The position numbers were made by a program, and so were the translations under genes. Below the pieces are notes generated by a model. It had not been told where the DNA came from. It made no database searches and saw nothing but the letters and a program-made list of their open reading frames with translations. Below, in pieces: positions 23,930 to 35,368 of a stretch of 64,000 nt of DNA; the stretch's first letter is position 1, and each line of letters opens with the position of its first letter. This DNA is from Bidens hawaiensis (lineage: Eukaryota; Streptophyta; Magnoliopsida; Asterales; Asteraceae): contig JAIQDT010000841.1 of assembly GCA_021521415.1 (NCBI GenBank), positions 682,001 to 746,000 on the forward strand, written 5' to 3'.

Positions 23930-25505
23930 AGGTCAACCTATAAAAGGGGCACCCGGAGGGTATCTTAACTCATTTTAAAACTCGATTCAATACCCAGGTA
24001 GCGTTTGGTATGCAGGATTTACAGGAGGAATGAAATGATTCATTACGTGTGAATGAAGAAAGTGGTGTTTGGTTGCTCAATGGAATGAAATCATTCATTA
24101 CACATGGAATCTCATTCTATCACCATTCCTTCTCACCCTTCTTTAATTTCATTCCATTCCACCCTCACCCTACTTTCTCAACACCATCACCACCTAAAAA
24201 CAACCACCACCACCACTAAAAACAACCACCACCACCACCACCTGACCGCCACTGTCGCCGTCGCCACCACCACCTCCACTATCGCTACCTGACAACTACC
24301 TACGTCGTTGTCACCCTACCATCGCCATCACTACCAATTCTACCACCGCCACCCCACACCACCAAAACCACCCCGCCTGACCGCCACCACCACCATTTTC
24401 GTCACCGGAGCTACCACCACCTTCGCCATTTCAGTTTTCTTTTCAGTAAAAAATATATATTTTGGGATATGAATATTTTATTATTTCTATTTCATTCGTA
24501 CAATTTTTTTTGGATACCAAACAACATAAAGTAATTATTCATTTCGTTCCCATAGGTTAACCAAACAAGACAAAGGAATGGTAATGATCCATTTCATTCC
24601 CTTGTTCATTCTATTCCTTCTCTCATCCATTCTCTCTTCATTGCATTAATTCCAACTAAACATATTCATATTATCTCGATAACCATTCCGGACACTCAAC
24701 GTATAGTTGAGGTATCAGCCCATTTTCCTTAAGCTTTATACTCCAAATACCCGTGTGAGATCCGAGAAAACAAGAAAGACGAACTCAATCAGTGAAGTGA
24801 AGCTGATTAAGCAAAAATGTGAATACGTCCCAAACTTTTATAACATCTTTAATCGAGTCAAATTAAATTGATTACATGACATTACGTATCTTTTGGATCC
24901 TTACATATGTGGTTAGACGGTGGACACACCGCGCCACACCTGGTTATATGCCTTCATCATGACGGGTCAGAACCAAGTTATGTCCGAGAGAGGGTAATCA
25001 TGTGTATACAGATGGTAGCTAAGTAATCTCGAACACTGCGGTGTTTGCTGAGCGGTTTCGATTCGAGCTTGTTTATAATTGGGATTTAGTTTTTAACTTG
25101 GTTATTACTAAGCCACGATGAGCCGAGACCCAAGTTATGTCTCGAGGGGTAATTAAGTAAATAAAGTATTTTTGCGTTAGCTTATTCACCAGCATATAGC
25201 TGACGTATTTTTCTTAACATTTCAGGAAAGCAAGTATAGTACATGTAGCAAGGATTAGAGTCACTCATGGAGTTAGAGGTTCGCTATATGGAGATGACTC
25301 ATTTTAATTATTAAAATATTGTAAACAAGTTTATAAAAAATTTATGAATCAATCACATGGATATTCACTATCCGAGAAGTTTTCAAAATAAATATATATT
25401 TATAAACAAAGTCTTCCGCTAAAAACAACCCGCAACTCTCACATATTTTTACAAAACATGTACCAACTATTGGTCAGGCACCTATGCCCTTTGTCGGGGT
25501 GCGAC
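23930..25505 (+). repeat. Tekay-like LTR, 3' portion (solo or truncated)
   Basis: The last 330 bp matches the 3' part of the T2 LTR in order: CACCAGCATATAGCTGACGTATTTTT, the AGCAAG...CATGGAGTTAGA block, TCCGAGAAGTTTTCA, GTCTTCCGCTAAAA and a terminus GTCGGGGTGCGACA at 25505. A TATA box (CTATAAAAG, 23938-23946) marks the promoter. No primer site follows at 25506, so this is not a 5' LTR. A MITE interrupts it. Confidence 0.7.
23998..24680. mobile_element. Probable MITE with CCA-rich core
   Basis: The left end GCGTTTGGTATGCAGG and the right end, read inverted as ATGTTTAGTTGGAATTAATG, share a loose inverted-repeat pattern, and GAATGAAAT/ATTTCATTC blocks face each other inside. The core (24180-24440) is rich in CCA/CAC trinucleotides, which gives a false ORF at 24104-24292. 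No clear target duplication seen. The ends resemble the GTTTGGT-type ends of plant MITEs. Confidence 0.4.
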
Positions 25506-25567
25506 AGTATTAGACTGAATAGAACACGAATCCAGTTATATGATATGCCTTTAATTAAGTAATAGTA

Positions 25568-26021
25568 TGATAATAGTAATAAAATTAACGAAGTATTGAC
25601 GAGAGAGTAACTGGGCAGAGGTTCGGTGTATATCTTAAACAATACTTAAATTAAGGCAACACAGCCTTATATAGACGATGCATCCCATTCGTTACACATC
25701 CCCTAACGAATGAGCTTCATTCATTAACTTTACATAAGTTAAACGAAGGGTATAGCGAATGACTCATTCGTTATACCCCTATTCGTCAATATTCCATGAC
25801 GAATGAGAAACACACATAACAAACTAAGGTCCATTTGTTAAACATCCTTAACGAATGGACAATATAAATAACGAAGGGGCTCATTCGTTAAACATCCTTA
25901 ACGAATGAGCCTTTACATAACGAATGAGATTGTTTTCTATAAATACCTCTTACATTAAAATAATAATAAATTACAAACGATAAGTTACAAAGACTCGAGA
26001 CGACAAAACCGTGCACTAACA
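25568..26021 (-). repeat. Solo LTR of the C2 copia family
   Basis: 454 bp collinear with the C2 3' LTR (45043-45504): shared GAGGTTCGGTGTA, CCTTATATA, the CATTCGTTA/TAACGAATG hairpins and the terminus ACTCGAGACGACAAAACCGTGCACTAACA. No primer site or polypurine tract adjoins it, so it is a solo LTR. I found no matching 5-bp flank. Confidence 0.8.
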
Positions 26022-26607
26022 GATCGGTTTACTTTTGTTATCTGAATCTCGCGGTCTATAACCGATTTCCCATAAACGTAATCTTTTAGTGGAAATTGGG
26101 ACTAAGAACATGTTTGTGTACATAGTTACCTAATAGAAACCGTGTTTCTACATTTGACTATCTATGACCAGTTACCTCTGAACGGATTCGTTTACTTAAA
26201 ACCAGGGCTATGTTTATAACTATCTAATAGAAGACACATATACATGCAGAGTTTATTATTATTTTTACACGAATTTTTTTGGTTATTTGTTTGGTTCTCT
26301 TTTCCGCTCAATGTTTTATTCAAAACATTTTGTTATTCTTGATCTCAATATTTCATCAATTTGAGACCAATGCATTACTTAATTGTTAATCTCAATGATT
26401 TCCTTTGTTCACATTTTATTGGAAATATTCATTTAAGGAAATGAGGGTTTTAGGGGGGGGGGGGTAAGGGTGTTTATATACCCCTAAGCCCATGGATCTA
26501 AGGCCCATCACTATCCCTTATTCCATATTTTATTGTTTTAACCCACACTCAATTATTTTTATTTAAATTAACTAAATAATAACACATCATTAAGTAAACG
26601 AAATTAT

Positions 26608-26640
<33 letters not shown>

Positions 26641-26658
26641 CAAAATTAGGATGTTACA
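26022..26658 (-). repeat. T1 3' LTR, U3 part (minus strand)
   Basis: The right edge is fixed by the polypurine tract. On the minus strand the LTR starts TGTAACATCC, followed by an (ATT)n tract at about 26610-26640. A minus-strand TATA box TATATAAACA lies at 26471-26480 and a 12-G run at 26453-26464. The left terminus was not found and may have been displaced by other insertions. Confidence 0.6.
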
Positions 26659-26672
26659 AGTCTACCCTCCTT
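26659..26672 (-). other. T1 polypurine tract
   Basis: AAGGAGGGTAGACT on the minus strand, directly before the LTR start TGTAACATCC. Confidence 0.75.
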
Positions 26673-26702
26673 AAAAGTGGTTTTGTCCCCGAAACCTAAC
26701 TA

Positions 26703-27484
26703 TTACTTAAACAAATCGGGGTAAAACTTGCGCATATCTTCTTCGACTTCCCAAGTAGCATCAGATTCCTTATGATGCTTCCATATCACTTTCACCAAAG
26801 GGATAACCTTACGACGAAGCTTGTTTTCCTTATGATCGACTATCTCTACAGGCTGCTCAGCATAGTTTAACTGTTCATCAACCTCAATATCTACTAATGG
26901 CACTTGAGATGTGTCATAGCTAGACATTTTCTCAAGTGAGAACATGAAAAGTAGAGTGAATCCCTTCTAACTCTTCAAGCAAATACAGTTTCTAAGCCAC
27001 TTCGCCCACACGATCTATGATTCTGAACGGTCCAATGTACCTTGGACTTAGCTTTCCCCTCTTTCTGAAATGAATAATTCCCTTCCAAGGCAAGACTTGA
27101 GCATCACACTATCACCAATGTTAAACTCAATCGGTCGTCTACGCTTATGGGCATATGACTTATTGTCGGTCTTGAGCAGCTTTCATTCTTGTCCTGATCT
27201 GATCAAATCTTTAAGCGGTTTCTTGCACAACTTCTAAACTTCCAATCTCTTTCTTACCAATATCTCCCCAACATAAAAGAGTTCTACAACGTCTACCATA
27301 CAACATCTCAAACGGCGGCAGAAAGCAAAAATGTGAATACGATCGACAATGGCACTCCATTCTTAGACACAACCTCTCTTATGAACACGCTTGCCAATAT
27401 TTCTGATGAGATAGCCTCTCGTATAGGCAGAAAGTGAGCACTTTTTGTCAAACGGTCCACTATCACCCAAACGGAATCATGATG
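26703..27484 (-). pseudogene. pol: T1 integrase C-terminus with chromodomain
   Basis: The frame 26703-26945 encodes an 80-residue end with a chromodomain: VEIVDHKENKLRRKVIPLVKV, then KHHKESDATWEVEEDMRKFYP. A C-terminal chromodomain on integrase is diagnostic of chromoviruses (Tekay/Del) and directs integration to marked chromatin. Upstream on the minus strand (26950-27180) degraded integrase C-terminal sequence remains (AHKRRRP, FNIGDS-like, YIGPF-like) with several frameshifts. Confidence 0.85.
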
Positions 27485-27784
27485 TTAAGCTGTACGCGGT
27501 AGCTTAGTTATGAAGTCCATGGTGATGTGCTCCCATTTCCATTCTGGAATCTCTAATGGCTGCATCTTTTCATAAGGTTTCTGGTGTTCTGCTTCGACTC
27601 GCAAGCAAGTTAAGCACTTACTGACATAATCTACTACATCATTTTTCATACCTGGCCACCCTAGTCTCTCTTCATTTCTTGATACATTTTTATGGATCGG
27701 ATGAATCGAATACCTCGACTTATGAGATTCATTTACAATTCCGATTCGACCTCTAAGATCTCCATGGTGTGGATCCACATACAT
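27485..27784 (-). pseudogene. pol: T1 integrase zinc-binding region
   Basis: HPIHKN...WPGMKNDVVDYVSKCLTCLRVEAEHQKP shows the integrase zinc-binding module (H-H-C-C, CLTC visible). It is followed by WKWEHITMDFITKLP, which carries the first catalytic Asp. The frame then stops and the remaining core is degraded. It lies between the RNase H fragment and the chromodomain on the same strand, the expected gypsy order. Confidence 0.85.
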
Positions 27785-28098
27785 TCGGACATGGGCTTTA
27801 CTCGTTGATTGTTATCCATAAGCTCACCTTGTTATCAAAAAATTCTTTCCTTCTTTCATTAATCCTTCATTTATAAGCACCTCTGACTACACCCTAATGA
27901 TCTCTCCAAGAAGATCTGAGTTAATGATTAACTTATAAGACTTCACTATTGCAATAACTTCTTCATTCTTACGGCTTAGCGCGCTAGCGACCACATTAGC
28001 CTTACTAGGATGGTATTTGATATCGCAATCGTAGTCCTTTATCAGCTCTAACCATCTCCTCTATCTCATGTTCAACTCTTTCTGCTCGAAGAAGCACT

Positions 28099-28401
28099 TT
28101 AAACTCGTACCGTATAAATAGTACACTTAGTACCATATAGATAATATATCCAGATCTTGAGGGCATGCATTACAGCTGCTAGCTCTAAGTCATGCGTCGG
28201 GTAGGTACTCTCATGAACTTTGAACTGTCTGGACGCATAAGCTCTCACCTTACCTCGTTGCATTAACACGCAACCTAACCCACGATGAGAAGCATCGGTA
28301 CAAACCACCAAATCCACATCACCATCGGGTAGGACAAGGATTGGAGCTTGCGTGAGTCTTTTCTTCAGTTCCTCAAAAGCTTCCTCCTGATACTTACCCA
28401 A
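28099..28401 (-). pseudogene. pol: T1 RNase H fragment
   Basis: 100 residues of gypsy RNase [20 protein letters not shown], then [19 protein letters not shown] and [17 protein letters not shown] proper is absent because T1 is cut at about 28401, where oppositely oriented A2 integrase begins. Confidence 0.85.
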
Positions 28402-28403
28402 AT

Positions 28404-29187
28404 TGACGCGCGAGTTGTAGTGGGATTCCTTCGAAAACTATTTGCTCAATTTGGTACTCCTAAGGCCCTGATCAGTGATCGGGGTACCCACTTTTGTAAT
28501 GCTCAGATACATAAGGTTTTGAAACGTTATGGGGTCACCCATCGACTTTCTACGGCCTACCACCCTTAGACTAGCGGTCAAGTGGAAAATACCAATCGTG
28601 GCATTAAGAGGATCTTAGGGAAAACAGTTAGTAACAGTCGCGGGGACTGGGCTGAAAAGCTAGATGATGCACTTTGGGCCTTTCGTACTGCATTCAAAAC
28701 GCCTATCGGGACCACTCCCTTTCGGCTAGTTTATGGAAAGGCGTGTCATCTGCCTGTTGAGTTAGAACATCGTGCTTATTGGGCTTTAAGAGCCGTAAAT
28801 CTTAATTTATCTGCGGCGGGAAAGAGTCGGTTTCTTCAAATTCACGAGGTTGAGGAGTTACGGAATGAGGCGTATGAAAGAAGTTGGGGGTATAAGGAGC
28901 AGACAAAGGAACGTCATGATAAACATATTAAGGGGCCCAAAGAGTTTAAGTGTGGGGATAAGGTGCTTCTGTATAATTCCCGGTTGAAGTTGTTTCCGGG
29001 TAAATTGAAATCTCGTTGGGCTGGTCCGTTCGTTGTGAAGGAGGCATTTCCTTATGGAGCAGTTGAGATAGAGGCTGAGGATGGACATTCTTGGAAAGTG
29101 AATGGGCATAGACTGAAGCATTATGTTGGAGGTCCACTTGGTGATCGCGAGGAGGAGGCGATCTACCTTGATCCGCCTGGAGAGTAG
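28404..29187 (+). pseudogene. pol: A2 integrase, C-terminal two thirds (Athila-like)
   Basis: Two frames in phase, 28348-28569 and 28582-29187, separated by a TAG where Gln is normal (HP-stop-TSGQVE). The second catalytic Asp (ALISDRGTHF) and the Glu ([10 protein letters not shown]) are present. The C-terminal domain follows ([29 protein letters not shown]). The first catalytic Asp is missing because the element is truncated at the junction with T1. Confidence 0.85.
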
Positions 29188-30773
29188 AGGAGGAGAGCAC
29201 ACTCGGGATTTTGCCCGAGTTGTAGAGTTTGTAAGAAACTTAGTTGCATTAATTTCTGTTATTTTTATTCTGATTTATTTTATTTTATTTTTCAAAGAGT
29301 CTGTTTTAGTCCTTAGAGTCTGTTCGATGTCTGCTTTGGGTTGTTTTGAGTTTTATTTTGCACGATTGGATATTCTCGTTCGTACTCAATCTCCATTCGG
29401 ATGAGGATTTTCTGAGCTTATCATATTGTAGAGGACACCCGGAAGCTGCGGCCGCGAATGAAATGCTATACGGTCGCCTTGGAACGAGACTTTTGAAGAT
29501 AACTACATAATTACCAGGGGAGTCTGTTCCAATTTATAGCTTTATTTTCTTACAATTTTTTTTATTCTGCTTTATTTTCTGTCTTTTTCTATTCCTACAT
29601 TGGGGAAAATGTAGATTTTAAGTGTGGGGATGGGAACTGACGTTTTCTTTTGGTAAAAAAAGTTTAAAAAAATAAAAAGTAAAAAAAACAATTTCAAATT
29701 TTATTAAAAAAAGAAAAAAATATAAAAATTAAAAAAATAATAAAAATTTAAGAAGAGAAAAAAAAATGTCCCGAATTTTTAATGATTTTTTTGCAAATAA
29801 TGGAAAATGAAAGAAAAATTTGAGATTGGTTTTTTAAAACTACTATTATATATGAGATTAAATAAAAGATAACGCACTAAACTTGGGATGTGTCGGTAGG
29901 CCCAGCTAGCTTTGATAGTCCTATTTAGCATATTTTATATATATAATAATTTGAAAAACGGTGAAACCGAATTTCGATGCTTAGGGAGGATTACCATAAT
30001 CTAAAAACTTTGAGATGGTAAGACTTAGATGACTCAAATCAGCACACCACCACATGTCCATCTTTCTACGAGCTTAGAAATAGTTATATACTTTAGGGTG
30101 ATATAAAAAAAAGAAAAAAAAAGAAAAAAAAAGTATGTTTTGAAAGTTTGTTATGAAAGTTATGTATTGTATTATCAAAAGTTGTTCAAGAAAAGCAAAA
30201 TACTTGTGAAGAAAGTTTTGTCTTGTAAAATGGCAAATGAGCATTCTTTAAAGTTAGTAAAAGAGGCCAAAGATGCACATACTAGACGGGACTTAGAATT
30301 TACGTGTTACCTTGGGGATAGTGACTCTGAGGATACACTATTGGGTCTCGAAGGTTCTTAGTCAATAAATAAAGTTTTAGGTTTAAAGGACAAAGTCCAA
30401 TAATATTTAGGAATAGTTCCTACGGCCTCCACATGACCATTCATCCATCAAAATTTCACCAAGTGCATCTAATTAGTACCATCAACGAGTCCTTGGCTTA
30501 TGGTGATTTGTCAAACCAGTCTGCTTTGACTCTAGTTTTTTCTAGCTCTCTTTGTCTGAGATGGGGTAGGTGTAGCCGTGGTTTTTGAACTTAAAGCGCT
30601 TAATGCAATTGGGGGCTTGATAAGCTGGTGGCTGGGTTTAAGTGGACAACAATATCGGCAATCGCGGTTTTTGCGTTTACCTGTGCTTAAAAGATAACCT
30701 ATATGTTTTGAAAACTAGTCTTAAATTCTGATTCCATTGCAATATATATATATTTTTCGGGGACGAAAAAGGT
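29188..30773 (+). other. A2 3' untranslated region
   Basis: AT-rich non-coding sequence between integrase and the 3' LTR. An extra polypurine-like copy, TTTTAAGTGTGGGGATGGGA, lies at 29617-29634, about 1.1 kb before the functional tract. The frame 30140-30361 has no recognisable motif. No ORF comparable to the A1 3' ORF is present. Confidence 0.6.
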
Positions 30774-30790
30774 TTAAGTGTGGGGATATT
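30774..30790 (+). other. A2 polypurine tract
   Basis: TTAAGTGTGGGGATATT directly before the LTR start TGATATGG, the usual Athila-type tract. Confidence 0.85.
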
Positions 30791-32714
30791 TGATATGGTT
30801 TAAAATATACATGTTATTATATAAATATTCCCTACAATTTTCAAGTATTTCGAGCCAGTTTTTATTGAATATATTTCTATTTGGCTCGTAAATGGATTTT
30901 AAAGGTTAAGTTTTTAAACGAGCTAAATTAAAGTATTTATGCTAAACTTGAGACAATGGCATCAAAGTAATAATTGGTGGAATAAATGGTCACATATTTT
31001 ATGGAGTTTCATGTTCACATGCTTATAAAAAATTAATATTCCATGTTAACCATGCTTCAATTACTTATGAGTTTTATTTTTTACAAATGAGTTGATGTAG
31101 AGTGGCTCACAAAATCAAGAAAGGTTGGGCTTATGTTTGGTCACATGGACTATCAAAGTAAAGAGAAATACCAATGCAGGCCAAGAGATTAATAGGGAGA
31201 GCCCTTTGCAGTAAGGCTATTACTTGGATAAAGATTAAGGGAAAGAAACCATACTACATTAATAATATATATATTATAAAAAGGGTTTTTGGTTTTGTTT
31301 GGTGGCTCACGAAAGGCAAAAGTCAAAGAAGAAAGTTGAATATATATATTATTTTGGGGTTCTTGTTTGGTGTGGAAAAAAGGCAGACAAAGCAACAAAA
31401 TATATATACATAATAACAAGAGAAGGATCCGGCTAGTGTCTGAAGTCAACGAGGAGAATTGAAACGTATTATTATTATTCTTTACTTCTCTTTGACCGCT
31501 ACTGTTGGAAGAAGTGACGTGAAGTCAGAAGACAAAGAAAATTTTATAAGCAGGCTGCCTGGCTGGTCACGAAAGTCCACGCAAGAAAAGAAAACATTCA
31601 GGCATACTGCTCAACTTTTATTTTCTTTTACGATAAACCATAATCTCTATTTTACTTTTGTTTCGTACTTTATTATGAGTAGCTAAACCTTTACACCGCC
31701 TAAGTTTTGGTTGAGTACTATGTTATATTAATTGTTTGACGAACTATTTATTGATTTTGGTTGTTTTAATTTTATGCTAAAGTTTATAATTGGTTTGGTC
31801 ATAATATTGTTGAGTAATTAAATCTAGTTTCTTATTTTAATTTTTATTCCAATTGTGTTTAATTGTTTTTTCGAGATTGTTAGGCGCATGATTAGGTTGT
31901 CTACTTTGTGTTTTCAACTTGTTTGCGGTTTATGGTCGAAAAAATCGTAGGAATAAGTATTGAAAGTGGTTTAGATTTTATTGTTCTTTCACTAGAGAGG
32001 CCGGGAGGTAATTTAGTGTTGTGTCATCTTTGTATTTTGTGGGTTTGGGTAGTAATTGCACATGAGTGAGTTATCCTAGGTCCCTTAGATTATTGTGATA
32101 CGAGTTTTGTTCAAGTTAATTAAAAATACCCCCTTTATATTAATATATATTGTATCCGAAGAGACCGGGAGGTGATTTGGGTTGTGGGGTACCATAGTAT
32201 TATTAGGTAAGGTGAGACTGGAAGGTGATCCAACCCTTTAACAATTGAGCTTCACATGTCATTAGAGTTTTAGGGTGTCGTTGGTGAGGCCGGGAGGCGA
32301 TCTAGCGTATTTTAGTGGTCTTTAGTGTCATATTTTTTTTAAGATATTGTTTTTCAACCAAGTTAAGTTCGTTAGCTATTAAGTTTAACTAGTAGGATTC
32401 CATTACCAAGGTAGTCGTTTCTCGCATATTATTAAAACCCAATTTTTATAAAGTTTTATTTTTAGTTTAAATTTTAATTAGTTAAGTTTTATTAGTTTAA
32501 TTAATATAAAAAAATTCTAAAAAAAAATCAAAAGAAAGTCTAGGTTAGTAATCTTTTAGGTTTAATAATTAGAGTTTACCCATAGTGTCCTAGGTTCGAT
32601 ATCCGTTCTTACTTGCTAACTACATTACGACCGGTACACTTGCCGATTGTGTGTTTTTTTAGGTGAGTTCGGTAAAACTTGGTATTTAATATTATATACG
32701 TTTTTCACACATCA
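30791..32714 (+). repeat. A2 full-length LTR
   Basis: 1,924 bp from TGATATGG to CACACATCA. It follows integrase and a polypurine tract like a 3' LTR, yet is followed by a primer site and gag like a 5' LTR. One LTR therefore serves two partial internal regions. No coding content; small frames at 31174 and 31459 are incidental. Confidence 0.85.
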
Positions 32715-32720
32715 AGTTTT

Positions 32721-32737
32721 TGGCGCCGTTGCCGGGG
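32721..32737 (+). other. A2 primer-binding site (Asp-tRNA type)
   Basis: TGGCGCCGTTGCCGGGG, 6 bases after the LTR, the Athila/Tat primer motif. Confidence 0.9.
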
Positions 32738-32905
32738 ACACTGGCAAATTCTTTGTTTAAACCGAGTTGATTATCTGATCTGTTTATTTGTTTTTTTTAT
32801 TTAGTTGTTATTTTTCCTTTAGGTGCTTTTACTTGCTATTTTTTCCTTTAGTTTTAGTTAATTTAAAAACAAAAAAAAATTCAAAATTATTTTTTATTTT
32901 AGTTT

Positions 32906-33325
32906 ATTCATAATACCCGTTCTCAAGGCCCACCTTTATTCATTGCATCAAAAGAGCCCGAGAGAGAGTTTCAGGAGCGACTTAAGGAGACTACAGATAG
33001 CGAGAGCGATTCACCCGACATCCAGGTTAGCGTCTCTACTCCTAGAATAGATATGGGCGACGCCATTCCACCACCGAGACAAACCGTTCATGCTAGAGCC
33101 AACGATGGCATCATGGGGGCCCGATCTGCAATTGTCCGACCTGCTGCGACTAATAATCAAAACTGGCAAATTCCCTCTCACGTAATGAATTTCATCACTA
33201 ATTCTGCTCAGTTCCACAGCTTGGATGACGAAGATGCTCCGGGATACTTGTCCCGATTCGTGCGGATCTGTGAAACTTTTAATATTAATAATATCTCGTC
33301 TGATGTCATTCATCTTAATAATTAG
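32906..33325 (+). pseudogene. gag: A2 gag N-terminus, start codon lost
   Basis: The open frame from 32906 reads HNTRSQGPPLF and later SAIVRP, then an FHSLDDEDAPGYLSRFVRICET segment typical of Athila gag. The codon where A1 gag has ATG (MHTRRS) is ATT at 32906-32908, so the start is lost; the first Met is at 33053. The frame ends at 33325 because a deletion joins it to the tail of an LTR. Confidence 0.75.
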
Positions 33326-33467
33326 AGTTTACCCATAGTGTCCTAGGTTCGATATCCGTTCTTACTTGCTAACTACATTGCGACCGGTACATTTGCCGAT
33401 TGTGTGTTTTTTTAGGTGAATTCGGTAAAACTTGGTATTTAATATTATATACGTTTTTCACACATCA
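33315..33467 (+). repeat. A2 second LTR, last 153 bp only
   Basis: Matches 32562-32714 (TTAATAATTAGAGTTTACCC to CACACATCA). The join to gag falls in TTAATAATTAG, found at both breakpoints. A microhomology deletion removed most of the internal region and the LTR front. Confidence 0.9.
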
Positions 33468-33471
33468 ATTA

Positions 33472-34104
33472 CTAAATATCGGAAAGAAATGATGGCTTCC
33501 CGCACATTAACACATACAACACGGGAATATCACTGTTCCTCACTAATGAAATGTCCCATCGACGGGACATCGCATTGTATAAGCAAATGGACATCAACAA
33601 CTTTTCCTCAATCTTCAGGTCCTTTCTCCTAATCTGATCACTCAAACCTCGACCTCCTTTAAGAAACTTTACTAGCATGTTGTGCCATTGGGGATGTTTG
33701 TCAGGACATTCAAACAAATCTTTGGCAGAAGGGTACCCATATGTATTACTTGGTTTACTGTCAAGTAGAGCTATCTGATTGAATGTGTCAAAGGACATCA
33801 CAACTTCACGTCCCCCCACAGTTCCAATTAATTTCATGTCGGACCCCTTCTTGTATGTGGGACATCTCAATGTGGACACCCACTCTTCGATTTCTCTGTC
33901 ATACAAAGTGTTACTCTCTTCATCGTAACACTTAAGAGCTTCTTCCCAACCTAAGTCCTTAAATCTTTCAACTAACCCGAACGCCTCAAACCCGGGATCT
34001 GTGACCTCTTTCTCACACATGTACCCCTCGATCCGATTTTTCAAAGTGGCCATTTTATCAATAAGCAACTCCGCTTGCCATTCCAACGAGTACTTTGACA
34101 ACAC
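33472..34104 (-). CDS. A1 3' ORF in the Athila 'env' position
   Basis: An open frame of 210 residues between integrase and the (missing) 3' LTR of A1. Recognisable segments are LVERFKDLGWEEALK, YDREIEEWVSTLRC, VVMSFDTFNQIALL, DLFECPDKHPQWHN and EKLLMSICLYNAMSRRWD. This resembles the plant ORF family found in Athila-like elements, whose role is unknown. No signal peptide or membrane span is visible. The downstream end is cut where A2 abuts at about 33468, so the C-terminus may be truncated. An inverted-repeat array lies upstream (34905-35118). Confidence 0.6.
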   Translation of the reverse strand: MLSKYSLEWQAELLIDKMATLKNRIEGYMCEKEVTDPGFEAFGLVERFKDLGWEEALKCYDEESNTLYDREIEEWVSTLRCPTYKKGSDMKLIGTVGGREVVMSFDTFNQIALLDSKPSNTYGYPSAKDLFECPDKHPQWHNMLVKFLKGGRGLSDQIRRKDLKIEEKLLMSICLYNAMSRRWDISLVRNSDIPVLYVLMCGKPSFLSDI

Positions 34105-34904
34105 CCCACCTCTCCAAGTGGGTTTCTCCGTTGGTACATGTGCTTATGCTTGTTCTTCATGAAGTCTTTGCTTGGGCTGCTCGACCGCTAGAAGTTGATG
34201 CCTTTCCCTTTCCCTTATCCGAGGTTCTACCCATCTACTCACAACAAACAACCCAAACAAACCAAGTTAGGTCAATATAAACCTCCTCACACTTGCTTGT
34301 TACTATGGTTGTGGATTACTCATCAATCAATTTACCAAAAATTTCAAGAATTGCTTCAACACATGATTTCTAACTTATCAATGTAACAACCATATGTTTG
34401 TAACATTTGTCTATTATCCACAACCATAATGTACAACCATTATACTAATTAATCAAACAAGCAAGTGGGTATATAGTTCAAATCAATTCTACCTTAGCAA
34501 TTTTTCAATATTTACAAGAAAATTGACAAAGAACGTACCTTGAGAGTTGAATAGGATGAACACTAACTCTTTCTTCACACAATAACAAAAACCCCCAAAA
34601 TTTCTTAAGAAATTCATTAACCCTTTGCTCAACAACCGGATTAATACTTAACAATGAGTGTAATTAAACTTGTTATTGTTAATCCTCACGAAAATCCAAT
34701 GAAAACAGGGTCAAAAATCTTTGAGATTGATGGTGATATGAAGAAGTTAGGATGTGAAGGCTAGGGTTTGTAGAGAGTAATTTGAAGGAAGATGAAGAGA
34801 ATGGAAGTAAATAATGAAGAGTAGGTAAATTATGTGATGGAGATTGATGAAAAATTGAATTTTTCTTGTTTGCATAACCTAAAACCGGGTGCCCCATTGC
34901 TGTC
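34105..34904 (-). other. A1 leader of the 3' ORF, no gene seen
   Basis: Non-coding in A1 orientation between the inverted-repeat array and the ORF start at 34104. AT-rich, with no clear TATA. Confidence 0.4.
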
Positions 34905-35118
34905 TCGACCGGACCGTGGGCCATGATTCGAACCGTGGGCCATAGTGGACTCATGTATGCTCGTCTATTGGAAGTGGACTGTGGCCCACGGTTCACACCG
35001 TGGGTCACGGTGTTAGTGTATCAAAATGAACAGAAGGCACCGTACCGTGGTGCGTGCCTTCACCGTGCCACACAGTTAACCACCGTGGGCCACGGTCTAC
35101 ACTGTGGTCCACGGTTCA
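34905..35118. repeat. ACCGTGG/CCACGGT array between A1 integrase and 3' ORF
   Basis: About eight half- or full-site copies of an inverted repeat centred on CCGTGGGCCACGG (best copy 35082-35096). Variants include CCGTGGGCCATG and CTGTGGCCCACGG. The same motif fills 42374-42556 in the A1 LTR. Confidence 0.85.
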
Positions 35119-35368
35119 TGTTTATTTTTTTAAGAAAAAGAACTAAGAATAACATAAATGACCAAAAATTTACTTATAAAAAAATAAAAATTAAAAATAA
35201 AATTACCCTACCCCCCATGAAAAACCCAAGTTGTCCCCAACACGGTAAAGAAATTCATAAGAACTTCCCCACACTTGATTTGGACAAACTCCAAAGCGAG
35301 AAATGTAATTTTAAAACCAAAGTTTAACAAAAAGCTAGACTAAATTATACAACATACCTGGACCTTTA

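Noticed and set aside
24104..24292. Thr/His-rich ORF
   Set aside because: Low-complexity CCA/CAC repeat within a probable MITE; no domain.
30140..30361. 73-codon ORF in the A2 3' region
   Set aside because: Lys/Leu-rich, no motif, no counterpart in A1 or A3.
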